Assembly: GCA_903917345.1 (NCBI GenBank) | Contig: CAIXAE010000043.1 | Location: forward strand, 93,378 to 157,377 | Direction: 5' to 3' | Length of the DNA: 64,000 nt | Source: an uncultured Methylococcaceae bacterium | Lineage (GTDB): Bacteria > Pseudomonadota > Gammaproteobacteria > Methylococcales > Methylomonadaceae | In this document: positions 25,760-35,893 of the stretch, piece after piece | Numbering within the stretch: position 1 is the stretch's first letter | Layout of the letters: every line of letters starts with the position of its first letter | Program-made: the position numbers and the translations under genes | Notes under the pieces: model-generated | The model's input: only the letters and a program-made list of their open reading frames with translations | The model's database searches: none | What the model was told of the DNA's origin: nothing

Positions 25760-26791
25760 ATGGATATTAACGCATTATTAGCTTTATCCATTAAGAATAG
25801 CGCTTCTGATTTACATTTATCAGCAGGACTACCGCCGATGATGCGCATTGATGGGGATATCAAAAACATCAATGAAATAGCCTTAGATGATGTCTCCGTA
25901 AAGGCCTTAATTGATAGCGTGATGAATGATAAACAGCGTGTGGACTATCAATCGCTGTTAGAAACAGACTTTTCGTTTAGCCTATCAGGAACAGGTCGCT
26001 TTCGAGTCAATGCCTTTAATCAACACAGGGGATCTGCGGCTGTTTTTAGAACGATTCCTGAAATCATACCTACTTTAAAAGAGTTACAAGCACCTACACT
26101 TTTTGAAGACCTCACTACTAAACCGCGCGGCCTCATATTAGTCACCGGCCCAACGGGTTCTGGTAAATCTACTACCTTAGCCGCCTTAATTAATCATATT
26201 AATAATAGAGATTGTGCGCATATTATAACCATTGAAGACCCCATTGAGTTTGTACATAGCAGTAACAAATGCTTAATCAACCAAAGAGAAGTGCATCGAG
26301 ATACTTTAGGCTTTAATGAAGCTTTACGTTCTGCCTTACGTGAAGACCCTAATGTTATTATGATCGGCGAAATGCGCGACCTAGAAACCATCAGGTTGGC
26401 TCTAACTGCCGCAGAAACAGGGCATCTAGTGTTTGCTACTTTACACACCAGCTCAGCCGCTAAAGCCATCGATAGAATTATTGATGTGTTTCCGGCAGAA
26501 GAAAAAGACATGATTCGAGGTATGCTTTCAGAATCATTACAAGCAGTTATCTCACAAACGCTAGTCAAAAAGATAGGCGATGGGCGAATAGCGGCTTATG
26601 AAATTATGATAGGTACCGCCGCTATTAGAAACTTAATTAGAGAAGCCAAGGTTGCCCAAATGTATTCAGCGATACAAACAGGCCGTAAAGACGGCATGCA
26701 AACATTAGATCAAAGTTTAAAAGAATTAATGGATAAGGGTTTGATCACTACAGAAGAAGCCTCAGTTAAAGCGGTTAATAAAACACTTTAA
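25760..26791 (+). CDS. pilT: Type IV pilus retraction ATPase PilT
   Basis: Hexameric inner-membrane-associated ATPase that powers pilus retraction and twitching motility. The 343-residue length is usual. Motifs: N-terminal SASDLHLSAG, Walker A GPTGSGKST (residues 130-138), Asp box IITIEDPIEF, Walker B VIMIGEMRD, His box TGHLVFATLHT and the PilT-specific AIRNLIREAK near the C-terminus, which separates it from PilB. pilU does not follow, as it often does elsewhere; the next gene is convergent trpC. Confidence 0.95.
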   Translation: MDINALLALSIKNSASDLHLSAGLPPMMRIDGDIKNINEIALDDVSVKALIDSVMNDKQRVDYQSLLETDFSFSLSGTGRFRVNAFNQHRGSAAVFRTIPEIIPTLKELQAPTLFEDLTTKPRGLILVTGPTGSGKSTTLAALINHINNRDCAHIITIEDPIEFVHSSNKCLINQREVHRDTLGFNEALRSALREDPNVIMIGEMRDLETIRLALTAAETGHLVFATLHTSSAAKAIDRIIDVFPAEEKDMIRGMLSESLQAVISQTLVKKIGDGRIAAYEIMIGTAAIRNLIREAKVAQMYSAIQTGRKDGMQTLDQSLKELMDKGLITTEEASVKAVNKTL

Positions 26792-26814
26792 CTGAGGCTG
26801 TTCAAGAAAAATAT

Positions 26815-27615
26815 TTATAAAGAAAACAACTCGCGCATCTTACGACCAGGGCTTTCTGCCCGCATAAACGCTTCGCCCACTAAGAAAGTATAAATATCAT
26901 TATCCAACATCAATTGCACATCTGCTTGGGTATGAATACCGCTTTCTGTCACAATCAATCTATCCGCAGGAATTTGTGCTTTTAGGCTTAAAGTGGTTTG
27001 TAAATCTGTCGCAAAGGTTCTTAAATTACGATTATTAATACCGATTAATTTAGTCTCTAAAGTCAACGCTCTTTGTAGCTCTTCAGCGTCATGCACTTCT
27101 ACTAAGACATCCATGCCGAGCTTTACGGCCACATCATGCAACTCATGCATTAAGACATCGTCTAACGCAGCGGCTATCAATAAAATACAATCAGCCCCTA
27201 AAGCACGCGCTTCATAAATTTGATAGGCATCAATCATGAAGTCTTTTCTTAACACAGGCAATGGGCAACGCTCTCTCACCATTTGTAAGTAGGCTTCTGA
27301 CCCCTGAAAAAACTCTTTATCGGTTAGCACTGATAAACAAGCCGCGCCATTCATCGCATAATCTTGCCCAATATACACAGGTTGAAAGTTTTCTCTGATC
27401 ACACCTTGGCTAGGCGAGGCTTTTTTAATCTCCGCAATAATGGCTGGCTTTTTAACGAGTGTCTTAGCTTGTAATGCATTATAAAAACCTCTGGGTTTTT
27501 CAACGCCTGAAGCAATTTCTTCTAGATTAGCGATAGGCATGCCTAACTTGCGTCGGGCCACTTCTTCGTCTTTCTTTGCCAAAATCGTTTTTAAAATATC
27601 AGGGGTATCACTCAT
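26815..27615 (-). CDS. trpC: Indole-3-glycerol phosphate synthase
   Basis: TIM-barrel enzyme that converts CdRP to indole-3-glycerol phosphate in tryptophan synthesis. The 266-residue monofunctional form (no TrpF fusion) has the catalytic segment [35 protein letters not shown] and ESGIHT. It is the last gene of trpE-G-D-C, 15 bp after trpD, and is convergent with pilT, with 23 bp between the stops. Confidence 0.96.
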   Translation of the reverse strand: MSDTPDILKTILAKKDEEVARRKLGMPIANLEEIASGVEKPRGFYNALQAKTLVKKPAIIAEIKKASPSQGVIRENFQPVYIGQDYAMNGAACLSVLTDKEFFQGSEAYLQMVRERCPLPVLRKDFMIDAYQIYEARALGADCILLIAAALDDVLMHELHDVAVKLGMDVLVEVHDAEELQRALTLETKLIGINNRNLRTFATDLQTTLSLKAQIPADRLIVTESGIHTQADVQLMLDNDIYTFLVGEAFMRAESPGRKMRELFSL

Positions 27616-27630
27616 AATCTTTCTTATTAT

Positions 27631-28647
27631 TTAATGTGTTTTTGAATAGGCGATTAAGGCATCGAATTTGGCTTTTGCTGCACCCGTTGCAATCACTTCT
27701 TGAGCTTTCTGTATTCCATCGGCCAACGTATCCGTAATATTGGCAGCATAAATTGCCGCACCGGCATTTAACAGCACGATATCTTTAGCCGCACTAGGCG
27801 TATTATTCAATACCGATTCGACCATAACCAAGCTGGATGCGGCATCGGTCACCGCTAAATCTTTTAGATAAGCGCGTTTAAAACCAAATTGTTCTGGACT
27901 GATAGTGTAAGTCAATATTTGCCCTGCCTTAAGTTCGGCTACATGGGTGTCAGAAGCTATGCTAATTTCATCTAAACCATCTTCAGCATTAACCACCAAA
28001 ACATGCTGACTGCCGAGTTTCTTTAAGACTTGCGCTAAAGGTTCTACCCAGTCCTTAGCAAACACGCCAATAAGTTGGTTGGGGGCAGATGCAGGATTTG
28101 ATAAAGGTCCTAAAAGATTGAACAGGGTTCTGACGCCCATTTCTTTACGAACTGTAATAGTGTGCTTCATCGCGCCATGATGCTTAGGTGCAAATAAAAA
28201 GCCCACACCAATGTTATTAACGCATTGCACCACTTGTTCGGTGGTTAAGTCTAAACTAACACCCGCCACTTCTAATAAATCCGCACTACCACAGGTACTG
28301 GATACCGAACGATTACCATGCTTGGCAACCTGCCCACCCGCTGCAGCAACCACAAACGCGCAGGTAGTAGAAATATTAAAAGTATTAGCACCATCACCAC
28401 CGGTGCCACAAGTATCAATGACATGATCGCCTTTAATATCAACTTTGTTGGCAAGTTCTCGCATGACTTCTACTGCGGCGGCAATTTCATCAATGCTTTC
28501 ACCTTTACAGCGTAAAGCAATCAAAAATGCCGACATTTGTGCATCAGTCACCTGTCCGGACATAATTAAACGCATCACCGCACGCATTTCGCCCGTGCTT
28601 AGATTTTGTTTATTCAGCAAGGTTTGGATGGCTTGTTGTATCGTCAT
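27631..28647 (-). CDS. trpD: Anthranilate phosphoribosyltransferase
   Basis: Transfers the phosphoribosyl group of PRPP to anthranilate. The 338-residue enzyme shows the PRPP-binding [17 protein letters not shown] loop, [18 protein letters not shown] and [12 protein letters not shown]. It is separate from TrpG, as in Pseudomonas and unlike the E. coli TrpGD fusion. It lies 34 bp downstream of trpG and 15 bp upstream of trpC. Confidence 0.96.
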   Translation of the reverse strand: MTIQQAIQTLLNKQNLSTGEMRAVMRLIMSGQVTDAQMSAFLIALRCKGESIDEIAAAVEVMRELANKVDIKGDHVIDTCGTGGDGANTFNISTTCAFVVAAAGGQVAKHGNRSVSSTCGSADLLEVAGVSLDLTTEQVVQCVNNIGVGFLFAPKHHGAMKHTITVRKEMGVRTLFNLLGPLSNPASAPNQLIGVFAKDWVEPLAQVLKKLGSQHVLVVNAEDGLDEISIASDTHVAELKAGQILTYTISPEQFGFKRAYLKDLAVTDAASSLVMVESVLNNTPSAAKDIVLLNAGAAIYAANITDTLADGIQKAQEVIATGAAKAKFDALIAYSKTH

Positions 28648-28681
28648 TATTTAAATCGTAGAAGATAATTCTCTGAGAGAG

Positions 28682-29272
28682 TTATCTGACTAAGAAGTTT
28701 CTTAGTAAATCATGACCGTGTTCGGTCAAAATTGATTCGGGGTGAAACTGTACGCCCTCAATATCCAGCATTTTATGTCTCACACCCATAATTTCATCCA
28801 ACTGCCCTGTTTCGTCTTGCGTCCAAGCAGTTACCTCTAAACACTCAGGCAAGGTGGATTGCTCAATGACTAAAGAATGATAACGCGTCGCGGTAAAAGG
28901 GTTAGTTAAGCCTTTAAACACGCCAATATCTTGATGATAAACCGCAGAGGTTTTTCCGTGCATGATATGTTTAGCATGAATAATATTGCCTCCAAACGCA
29001 TAGCCAATACTTTGATGCCCTAAGCACACGCCCAAGATAGGATATTTACCGGCAAACTTTAAAATAGCTTCCACCGATATACCCGCTTCTTTAGGAGTAC
29101 AAGGACCGGGGGAAATCACAATTTTATCGGGATTTAAGGCTTCTATATCAGCCACGGTCACTTGATCATTACGCACTACAGTAACGTCTGCACCCAATTC
29201 ACCAAAATATTGAACTAGGTTATATGTAAAGGAATCGTAGTTATCAACCATCACTACTTTTACTGCGCTCAT
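28682..29272 (-). CDS. trpG: Anthranilate synthase component II (glutamine amidotransferase)
   Basis: Supplies ammonia from glutamine to TrpE. The 196-residue class I amidotransferase has [15 protein letters not shown] at the start, [12 protein letters not shown], nucleophile Cys in [10 protein letters not shown] and the His-Glu pair in VQFHPES. It may also serve PabB for folate synthesis, as dual-use TrpG proteins do. The ATG overlaps the trpE stop by 4 nt, so synthesis of the two subunits is coupled. Confidence 0.96.
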   Translation of the reverse strand: MSAVKVVMVDNYDSFTYNLVQYFGELGADVTVVRNDQVTVADIEALNPDKIVISPGPCTPKEAGISVEAILKFAGKYPILGVCLGHQSIGYAFGGNIIHAKHIMHGKTSAVYHQDIGVFKGLTNPFTATRYHSLVIEQSTLPECLEVTAWTQDETGQLDEIMGVRHKMLDIEGVQFHPESILTEHGHDLLRNFLVR

Positions 29273-30756
29273 GCTTGCTCTCCTTCCAGTCCTGCTTCTG
29301 CCATACTAACGGCACGGAATATAGCACGACCTTTATTCATGGTTTCGTCCCACTCGCTTCTCGGTACAGAATCATAAACGATACCAGCACCCGCTTGGAT
29401 ATGTAAGGTTTTATCTTTAATAACAGCGGTTCTAATGGCAATAGCCGTGTCTAAATTACCCGACCAAGCAATGTAACCCACAGCACCCGAATAAATACCG
29501 CGTTTAACGGGCTCTAATTCATCAATAATTTCCATTGCTCTGATTTTAGGCGCACCACTGACTGTACCTGCAGGGAAAGTCGCTGCTAAAACATCAAAAG
29601 CATTTTTACCTGGCTGCAAGGTACCGGTCACATTAGACACAATGTGCATCACATGCGAGTAACGCTCGACTATCATTTTATCAGTCAGTTGCACTGAACC
29701 ACACACAGAAACTCTACCTGCATCATTACGGCCTAAATCGATCAACATCAAATGTTCAGCTATCTCTTTAGGATCCGCTAATAATTCCTGCTCAAGCGCA
29801 ATATCGAGCTCTGGCGTAGCACCCCGACGACGTGTGCCTGCAATTGGTCTTACCGTTACCGTATCATCTTCTAACCTAACTAATATCTCAGGTGATGAGC
29901 CCACGATATGAAAGTCATCAAGGTTAAGATAAAACATGTAAGGAGATGGATTTAAGCAGCGTAAAGAACGGTATAAATTTAACGGAGATGCGCTATAAGG
30001 AATAGACATGCGTTGAGACAATACGACCTGCATAATGTCGCCATCAGTTATGTAATCTTTAGCTTTTAATACCGCGTCTTCAAACCCTTGTTGCGTAAAG
30101 CCCGATACGAAATCGGCCTCTTCTACCTTACGAGACTGGCTATTCTTTTCTGGCTTTGCTAATACATCACGTAATTTAAAGGCTAACTCATTCACTCTAG
30201 CTAATGCGCGATTATAGGCATCGTCTTCATTAGGGTTAGCATGAGTCAACAATAAAACTTTACCCGACAAGTTATCAAATACCAGAATTTCTTCCGACAC
30301 CATTAATAAAATATCAGGACAGCCCAACGGATCAGACTTTTCTACACCGCGTAAACGCGGTTCAATGTAACGAATGGTTTCATAACCAAAGTATCCTACT
30401 AGCCCACCATTAAATCGAGGTAAATCTGCTATATCGGGTACTTTATAACATTGTTTGAATTCTTCTATCCAGACTAATGGATTTTCATGTGCTAATTCTT
30501 CTAGAATCTGCGCATTCTTTTCGACACGAATTTGATTACCATGTATCTTAACGACGGTTTGACACGGCAAACCGATAATTGAATAACGGCCCCATTGCTC
30601 ACCCCCATGCACTGATTCAAATAAATATGAATAAGCGCCATCAGCCAGCTTTAAATAGGCACTTAAAGGCGTATCTAAATCAGCCAACACTTCGCGACTC
30701 ACCGGAATACGGTTATAGCCTTGCTGGGCATAAAGATTAAATTGTTCTGGAGTCAT
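29269..30756 (-). CDS. trpE: Anthranilate synthase component I
   Basis: Converts chorismate and ammonia to anthranilate, the first committed step to tryptophan. From the ATG at 30756 the protein has 495 residues and opens like Pseudomonas TrpE ([15 protein letters not shown]); the longer frame starts with TTG at 30795 and is less likely. The N-terminal region [24 protein letters not shown] carries the tryptophan feedback site motif, and the C-terminal part has [21 protein letters not shown] and [10 protein letters not shown]. No leader peptide with tandem Trp codons is visible upstream. Confidence 0.95.
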   Translation of the reverse strand: MTPEQFNLYAQQGYNRIPVSREVLADLDTPLSAYLKLADGAYSYLFESVHGGEQWGRYSIIGLPCQTVVKIHGNQIRVEKNAQILEELAHENPLVWIEEFKQCYKVPDIADLPRFNGGLVGYFGYETIRYIEPRLRGVEKSDPLGCPDILLMVSEEILVFDNLSGKVLLLTHANPNEDDAYNRALARVNELAFKLRDVLAKPEKNSQSRKVEEADFVSGFTQQGFEDAVLKAKDYITDGDIMQVVLSQRMSIPYSASPLNLYRSLRCLNPSPYMFYLNLDDFHIVGSSPEILVRLEDDTVTVRPIAGTRRRGATPELDIALEQELLADPKEIAEHLMLIDLGRNDAGRVSVCGSVQLTDKMIVERYSHVMHIVSNVTGTLQPGKNAFDVLAATFPAGTVSGAPKIRAMEIIDELEPVKRGIYSGAVGYIAWSGNLDTAIAIRTAVIKDKTLHIQAGAGIVYDSVPRSEWDETMNKGRAIFRAVSMAEAGLEGEQA

Positions 30757-30848
30757 GGTGATTTTGTTATACAACGTATCAATAGTGTTTGGCAAAATTC
30801 GTATGCACTGAGTATTTTAAAAATACTTTGCTCTATATCGATTTTATA

Positions 30849-30880
30849 ACCCTGTCAGAAAAATCTAACAGGGTTTTTAG
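30849..30880. terminator. Hairpin between rpe and trpE
   Basis: AACCCTGT (30849-30856) pairs with ACAGGGTT (30869-30876) over a 12-nt loop. A T-run follows on the plus strand, and a weaker TTATAAAAT tail on the minus strand, the direction of rpe. It may separate rpe from the trp genes, or work as a partial terminator. Confidence 0.5.
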
Positions 30881-30889
30881 CTTTAAAGT

Positions 30890-31561
30890 TTAAACGGCTA
30901 ATGCCAATTCAGCCCGCATTTCATCAATCACTTTTTTATAATCTGGTTGATTGAAGATAGCTGAGCCTGCTACAAATGTATCAGCCCCTGCCGCTTTAAT
31001 TTCACGAATGTTGTCAGTTTTTACGCCACCGTCAATTTCTAAACGAATGTTTAAACCACTGTCATCAATCCTGCTTCTTACTTGACGTAATTTATCTAAA
31101 GCTGATGGGATAAATGATTGCCCACCAAAACCAGGGTTAACTGACATCAATAAAATCATGTCTAATTTGTCCATTACATAATCTAAATAATGCAAAGGAG
31201 TACCTGGGTTAAATACTAAACCTGCTTTACAGCCATTGTCTTTAATTAATTGTAAAGTACGGTCAATATGTACAGATGCTTCAGGGTGAAAAGTAATGAT
31301 ACTTGCACCGGCTTTTGCAAAGTCTGGAATTAAACGATCCACAGGCTCAACCATTAAATGTACATCAATAGGAGCAGTAACACCGTGTTTTCTTAACGCT
31401 TCACAGACTAAGGGGCCGATAGTTAAATTAGGCACGAAATGATTATCCATCACATCAAAATGCACTATATCAGCACCCGCAGCTAAAACGTTATCTACTT
31501 CTTCACCTAATTTAGCGAAATTGGCTGACAAGATGGAAGGAGCAATCCAATTTTCGTTCAT
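30890..31561 (-). CDS. rpe: Ribulose-phosphate 3-epimerase
   Basis: Interconverts ribulose-5-phosphate and xylulose-5-phosphate. The 223-residue TIM barrel has [33 protein letters not shown] (metal ligands His and Asp), [17 protein letters not shown] and [10 protein letters not shown]. Upstream of trpE on the same strand, as in Pseudomonas, although the phosphatase gph often found between them is absent. The enzyme serves the pentose phosphate, Calvin or ribulose monophosphate route, which the window cannot decide. Confidence 0.96.
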   Translation of the reverse strand: MNENWIAPSILSANFAKLGEEVDNVLAAGADIVHFDVMDNHFVPNLTIGPLVCEALRKHGVTAPIDVHLMVEPVDRLIPDFAKAGASIITFHPEASVHIDRTLQLIKDNGCKAGLVFNPGTPLHYLDYVMDKLDMILLMSVNPGFGGQSFIPSALDKLRQVRSRIDDSGLNIRLEIDGGVKTDNIREIKAAGADTFVAGSAIFNQPDYKKVIDEMRAELALAV

Positions 31562-31660
31562 ATTCTGTTCCTCAGTGTAAAATTGTATATTATATCTTTT
31601 TTTTAGCCGTTGATCTTGTTATAAAACAACAGCCTTAACATCATACAGGAAACCTATTCA

Positions 31661-32533
31661 ATGAAACTAGTGACCTTTACTCACAACCAAATAACCCGTG
31701 TTGGCGCTGTAGTTGATGAGTGGATTGTTGATAGTTTCGGAGATAAAAACATTCCAGAGTCCATGATTGAATTTTTGACGCTAGGCGCAACTGCCATCCA
31801 AATGATGCAAGCCCTTATTAACAGTGGCAATTTTAGAATCGAACTTAAGCAAGTTAAGCTAAATAGCCCAGTGCCCAAGCCAGAAAAATATCTAGGTATT
31901 AGCCTAAATTATGCCGACCACATCGCAGAAACAGGTCGTGACCAACCCCAATACCCTAGCTTTTTTACTAAACAAAGTAGCTGCATTATTGGTGATGGCG
32001 ACACCATCTATCAGCCCAAAGTATCAGATAAACTCGACTACGAAGGTGAACTCGCCTTTGTAATAGGCAAACGCTGTCGCCATGTACCGGTTGATAAAGC
32101 AAATCAAGTCATCGCCGGCTTTACCATTGCCAATGATATCTCCGTGAGAGACTGGCAGATGCATTCGCCCACTATGATGATAGGCAAATCATTTGATACT
32201 GCTGGGCCATTAGGGCCTTGGATAGTAACCTCTGATGAACTCAATGATCCACATAATTTAACAATTAAAACATGGGTCGATGATGAATTAAGACAAAATG
32301 CTAGCACTAATGAAATGATATTTAATTGCCATGAAATAATCGCTTATTTGTCCCAAGCTATGACGCTTAATCCAGGTGATATTATTACCACAGGGACTCC
32401 AAGTGGCGTTGGCGTTAAGATGAAACCGCGCGGTTATTTAAAGCCTGGTCAAACTGTTAGAGTGGAGATTGAAGGGATAGGCGCCCTAACCAATATCGTT
32501 AAGGCGGAACCTGAAACTTTAGCCATTTATTAA
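31661..32533 (+). CDS. Fumarylacetoacetate hydrolase family protein
   Basis: A 290-residue member of the FAH family, which hydrolyses or decarboxylates beta- and gamma-keto acids. The C-terminal domain (from about residue 75) holds the metal site: DYEGELAFVIGK with two Glu, and an Asp in ANDISVRDWQ. GKSFDTAGPLGPW and TTGTPSGVGVKM are family hallmarks. A short N-terminal domain precedes it. Candidate activities include 2-hydroxyhepta-2,4-diene-1,7-dioate isomerase, oxaloacetate tautomerase or ureidoglycolate lyase, and sequence alone does not choose. It stands alone, divergent from rpe. Confidence 0.88.
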   Translation: MKLVTFTHNQITRVGAVVDEWIVDSFGDKNIPESMIEFLTLGATAIQMMQALINSGNFRIELKQVKLNSPVPKPEKYLGISLNYADHIAETGRDQPQYPSFFTKQSSCIIGDGDTIYQPKVSDKLDYEGELAFVIGKRCRHVPVDKANQVIAGFTIANDISVRDWQMHSPTMMIGKSFDTAGPLGPWIVTSDELNDPHNLTIKTWVDDELRQNASTNEMIFNCHEIIAYLSQAMTLNPGDIITTGTPSGVGVKMKPRGYLKPGQTVRVEIEGIGALTNIVKAEPETLAIY

Positions 32534-32554
32534 CAACCTATTGCCCGATAAACC

Positions 32555-34156
32555 TTACCTGATATGGAAAAAGCTTAATTTCTTTTGCCATGAATTATCA
32601 ACTGGCCTAGCAGGCAAAGGAAACAGTACGGTTACCTTAAGTCCCCCAAATTGAGAGACACCTAGCACTAAATCTGCGTTATGAATACCCGCAATACGCT
32701 GTACAATTGAAAAACCAAGCCCTGTGCCTTTTGCGGTATTTGCAGTTTCCACACAACGATGAAAACGCTCTAGCGATTTTTCATATTGATCTGGTGCAAT
32801 GCCTGGGCCAGAATCTTCTACGCAGAGTTGCAAGTATTTTTCTTGACCTGTCACAGTTACCAAGACATCCCCCTTCTGGGGAGTATACTTAATAGCGTTA
32901 TCGATAATATTACGAATCAAAATGGCTACTAAAGGACCATTCACGATGGCAGGCACCACATCTTCTTCTACAAATTCTAGATTAATCTGTTTTTTATGCG
33001 CCTCAGGCTCCAACTCAGTCATCACATGAATCACTTCTCGGTTGATCATAGTGTTTTGTTTAGTTAAGAACTCTGTATTAGATTCAATACGAGAAAAGGT
33101 CAGCAACTGCTGGACCATGTAAGTCATTCTGTTAACGGCTTGTTTAATTCGCGATAAGGCTTGCTTACGCACTTCCTCATCTGTCGTTCTTAGCGCCACA
33201 TGCGCCTGTGTCAACAGCCCCGCCAAAGGCGTTCTTAACTCATGAGAGGCATCCGCAGTAAATCGACGCTCATGCTCAAAAGCATCCTCCAATTGCACAA
33301 ATAGATTATTGATTTCATTAACAACCGGTACGATTTCATTGGGCAACTTTCTAATTGACAAGGGCTTAAGGTAACTCGCCTCTCGTTTAGCCACCGCTTT
33401 TTCTAATCTATTGAGTGGCTTTAATGACAAACCCACGATAAACCAGATCACTAATCCCAAAAACGGCAAGCCCACTAAAAACTGTAAGACTAATTGTGTA
33501 GAAATTTCATCCGTTAATTCAGCCCGGATCTCTTCCTTTTGCCCTACATGAATAACATATTCACCTGTCGCATCGGTAATACTGAACACATGCCACTCAT
33601 GTCCATCAATCGAAGTGTCACTAAAACCATGGTCTGCAGATGATAAGGCAAAGTCAGGCGCACTATCTGATTTTAAAACCAGCCCTTCTTTTTTAGTCCA
33701 TAACTGAAAAGCCACTTTTCTTTCATACTTATGACCTAAGGCATTGGCTTTTAATAAATCATCAAAAATAGGCCATAACTGTTCATCTATATTGATTCGA
33801 CCAAAGCCATGCACAGAAAAAGTCGGTGCATTTTCAGACCTCAGTAATAAACCATCATCTTCTGACCAAAGTTGATATGCACTCTTCGTTTTAAACTTTT
33901 TCTTTAAGGCGTAAGAATTACGACTACCCGCCGTTTTTTCTTGTTCTTGTGTCCAATGACCTGAGAGAGCACCCTCACGAAACAAGCTATCCACAAAGGC
34001 GTTCAGCACCTTTGCTGATTGTGCTAACTCCGCATCAAAAAGATTGGCCACCTCATCACGGGTTACTTTATAGTTTAAATAAGCAGAGACACCCCAAATT
34101 AACATTGAAGCCGATAACAAACTAACTAATAATAATTGTCGTAGTGAATAGTTCAT
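32555..34156 (-). CDS. Sensor histidine kinase, QseC-like, with duplicated sensor segment
   Basis: A 533-residue membrane kinase: TM1 (about 8-26), a periplasmic sensor, TM2 (about 222-244), HAMP, H-box SHELRTPL (His305) and a HATPase domain with NIIDNAIKYT, DSGPGIAP and GTGLGFSIV. The sensor is of the 2CSK_N type but contains the core unit twice: about residues 92-131 (SAYQLWSEDDGLLLRS...EQLWPIF) and 148-191 (VAFQLWTKKEGLVLKS...GHEWHVF). Usual QseC-like kinases have one copy. Its ATG overlaps the response regulator stop by 4 nt. The stimulus is unknown. Confidence 0.92.
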   Translation of the reverse strand: MNYSLRQLLLVSLLSASMLIWGVSAYLNYKVTRDEVANLFDAELAQSAKVLNAFVDSLFREGALSGHWTQEQEKTAGSRNSYALKKKFKTKSAYQLWSEDDGLLLRSENAPTFSVHGFGRINIDEQLWPIFDDLLKANALGHKYERKVAFQLWTKKEGLVLKSDSAPDFALSSADHGFSDTSIDGHEWHVFSITDATGEYVIHVGQKEEIRAELTDEISTQLVLQFLVGLPFLGLVIWFIVGLSLKPLNRLEKAVAKREASYLKPLSIRKLPNEIVPVVNEINNLFVQLEDAFEHERRFTADASHELRTPLAGLLTQAHVALRTTDEEVRKQALSRIKQAVNRMTYMVQQLLTFSRIESNTEFLTKQNTMINREVIHVMTELEPEAHKKQINLEFVEEDVVPAIVNGPLVAILIRNIIDNAIKYTPQKGDVLVTVTGQEKYLQLCVEDSGPGIAPDQYEKSLERFHRCVETANTAKGTGLGFSIVQRIAGIHNADLVLGVSQFGGLKVTVLFPLPARPVDNSWQKKLSFFHIR

Positions 34157-34821
34157 GATTCATCAAGATTATCGATAATGTAGCCCACTCCTCGGACCGT
34201 ACGAATAAGAGCGGAATCTAATTTTTTTCTTAAATGATGTATATGTACTTCAACCGTATTACTTTCTACATCAGAGTCCCAAGAATACAAACTCTCCTCA
34301 AGACGTGACCGAGAGACTACTTTCCCGATGTTACTCATGAGAAAACTTAATATCTCAAACTCTTTTTGAGAGAGTTCTATTTTTTCATCGTTATAGGTCA
34401 CCTGATGTGAAGCTGGATCTAAACTAATACCATTATATTCAATAGTAGGGGCACTTCGACCTTCACTTCGTCTTGCCAGTGCTCTTAATCGTGCGCAAAC
34501 CTCATCCAATTCAAAGGGTTTAATAACAAAATCATCCGCTCCACTATCTAAACCCATAACGCGGTCTGAAATAGTATCTTTTGCGGTTAACACCATCACT
34601 GGCGTTTCATCTTTACGACTTCTTAGGGCTCGTAAAATAGACATACCATCCATGTCAGGTAAATTTAAATCTAAAACAATTAATTCGTAGGTATTCAGCT
34701 TTAAAGCTTCATCCGCTTGTCTGCCATTCGTTAACCAATCGACCGCGTAACCTTCCATTTTTAGGCCAACCACTAAACCATCACCTAAAATTTCATCATC
34801 TTCAACGAGTAAAAGCCGCAC
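34153..34821 (-). CDS. OmpR/PhoB-family response regulator (QseB-like)
   Basis: A 222-residue regulator with a receiver domain (Asp8, Asp9, phospho-acceptor Asp51 in VLDLNLPDMDG, VLTAKD, VIKPFEL) and a winged-helix DNA-binding domain ending VRGVGYIID. It is the partner of the overlapping histidine kinase downstream. Translation starts at GTG (34821) with a strong AAGGAGGG ribosome site. Target genes are not evident; a palindrome lies just upstream (34841-34856). QseB/PmrA/CzcR-like regulators are similar in sequence, so the regulon cannot be named. Confidence 0.93.
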   Translation of the reverse strand: MRLLLVEDDEILGDGLVVGLKMEGYAVDWLTNGRQADEALKLNTYELIVLDLNLPDMDGMSILRALRSRKDETPVMVLTAKDTISDRVMGLDSGADDFVIKPFELDEVCARLRALARRSEGRSAPTIEYNGISLDPASHQVTYNDEKIELSQKEFEILSFLMSNIGKVVSRSRLEESLYSWDSDVESNTVEVHIHHLRKKLDSALIRTVRGVGYIIDNLDES

Positions 34822-35171
34822 AAGCCCTCCTTAAACAAACACCATGCAAACATGGTCTTATTATGGCATAAGCCCCCCACTGTTATGCTAATTTGATAAT
34901 GGAGAAAATTTTAAATCTTTATTATCAATACATTAAATATACTCAGATCACGAGCGATGAGTTTGTATCATAAGCCATGAAATGGCAATCAATTTGAGTC
35001 AAAGAGGAGACTTAAACACTTCCTGTAACTCTTTTAGGAAACTAAATCTTTATAAGTGGTGCTTTCTGAAAAACCAGGGAAATGCTCAACTTTTAAACAT
35101 ATATTAATTTATCGACTGATAAATAATAAGTTTAAGAGTACTATTAAAGGAAAATCTACTTTTTAGTACAT
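34822..35171. promoter_or_regulatory. Upstream region of the response regulator
   Basis: No intact gene is present in these 350 bp. ACCATG (34841-34846) and CATGGT (34851-34856) form a 6-bp palindrome with a 4-nt centre, about 20 nt before the regulator's GTG, and could be an operator or leader hairpin. The rest is AT-rich and I see nothing more in it. Confidence 0.45.
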
Positions 35172-35880
35172 ATGGCTTATTCAAATAGGCCCCCATCATC
35201 TATCAATCTTATGTGTTGGTTTTAATTCAACAGATAAGATTAAGTTCGATTCTTATTTTTCTGAGAAAGAACACACAATACAGTTTATTCCTCACACTCA
35301 CCTCATTAATGCGAATTTACTTGAGAGCTCTAACATTTGCTTTGTTTACACAAATAATGACTTTAGCATCGAAAATTTAATTGAGCTATACAAAAAAGAT
35401 CTCATTTGTTTAATGGGAAAAAATGAAAGTTGCGCTCTTATCATGATTACAAATAATGCAATGTATTGCCTGCAACCCAACACGGATTGTAGTGATATTT
35501 AACGATTTATATCTAAAATACTCACTCAAAGTGTTACTTCAACTATTGAGGCTGATTGTTTATTTGATTCAGATAAAGGGGAGCTTTTATGTGCCGATAA
35601 AACGCCGATTCCTTTGACCAAAATGGAAACGACTTTATTAACCGCTATTATTAATGCTGAGAATAATTATATTGGTAGGGAGGAATTAATATCTCTGTTA
35701 AAACTCAACTTAAGCTCTAATTTCGATCTCATATTAAATACAACTATCTGTCGCTTAAGAAAAAAACTAGCTGATTTTAACTCATGTATAACCATTAAAA
35801 CGTGGCGAAATAAAGGCTATTCCATTGAGGGCCCTAGCATTTCAATTAAACAACCCAAAGAAAAATGTCCTCATTGTTAG
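35172..35880 (+). pseudogene. Broken transcriptional regulator with OmpR-type winged helix
   Basis: One reading frame runs from about 35195 to 35880, interrupted only by a TAA at 35500-35502. A possible start ATG at 35172 is joined to it by a one-base shift in a run of five C (35190-35194). The C-terminal 88 residues resemble an OmpR/CadC-type winged helix (ETTLLTAIINAENN, NTTICRLRKKLADF, IKTWRNKGYSIEG). The N-terminal half resembles a degenerate receiver domain with no clear phospho-Asp site (ICFVYTNNDFS). I read it as a recently inactivated regulator. The C-terminal piece alone could be made from the TTG at 35614 or the ATG at 35623. It lies convergent to glmS. Confidence 0.65.
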
Positions 35881-35893
35881 TCCGCTCGCAAAT

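Noticed and set aside
30757..30889. trp attenuator with leader peptide
   Set aside because: No short frame with adjacent Trp codons precedes trpE, and the hairpin there pairs better as an rpe/trpE separator.
34841..34856. Terminator upstream of the response regulator
   Set aside because: The stem is only 6 bp and no T-run follows in either direction.
35614..35880. Complete small winged-helix gene
   Set aside because: The frame continues upstream with coding character to a single stop at 35500, and the TTG start lacks a ribosome site; a pseudogene is more likely.
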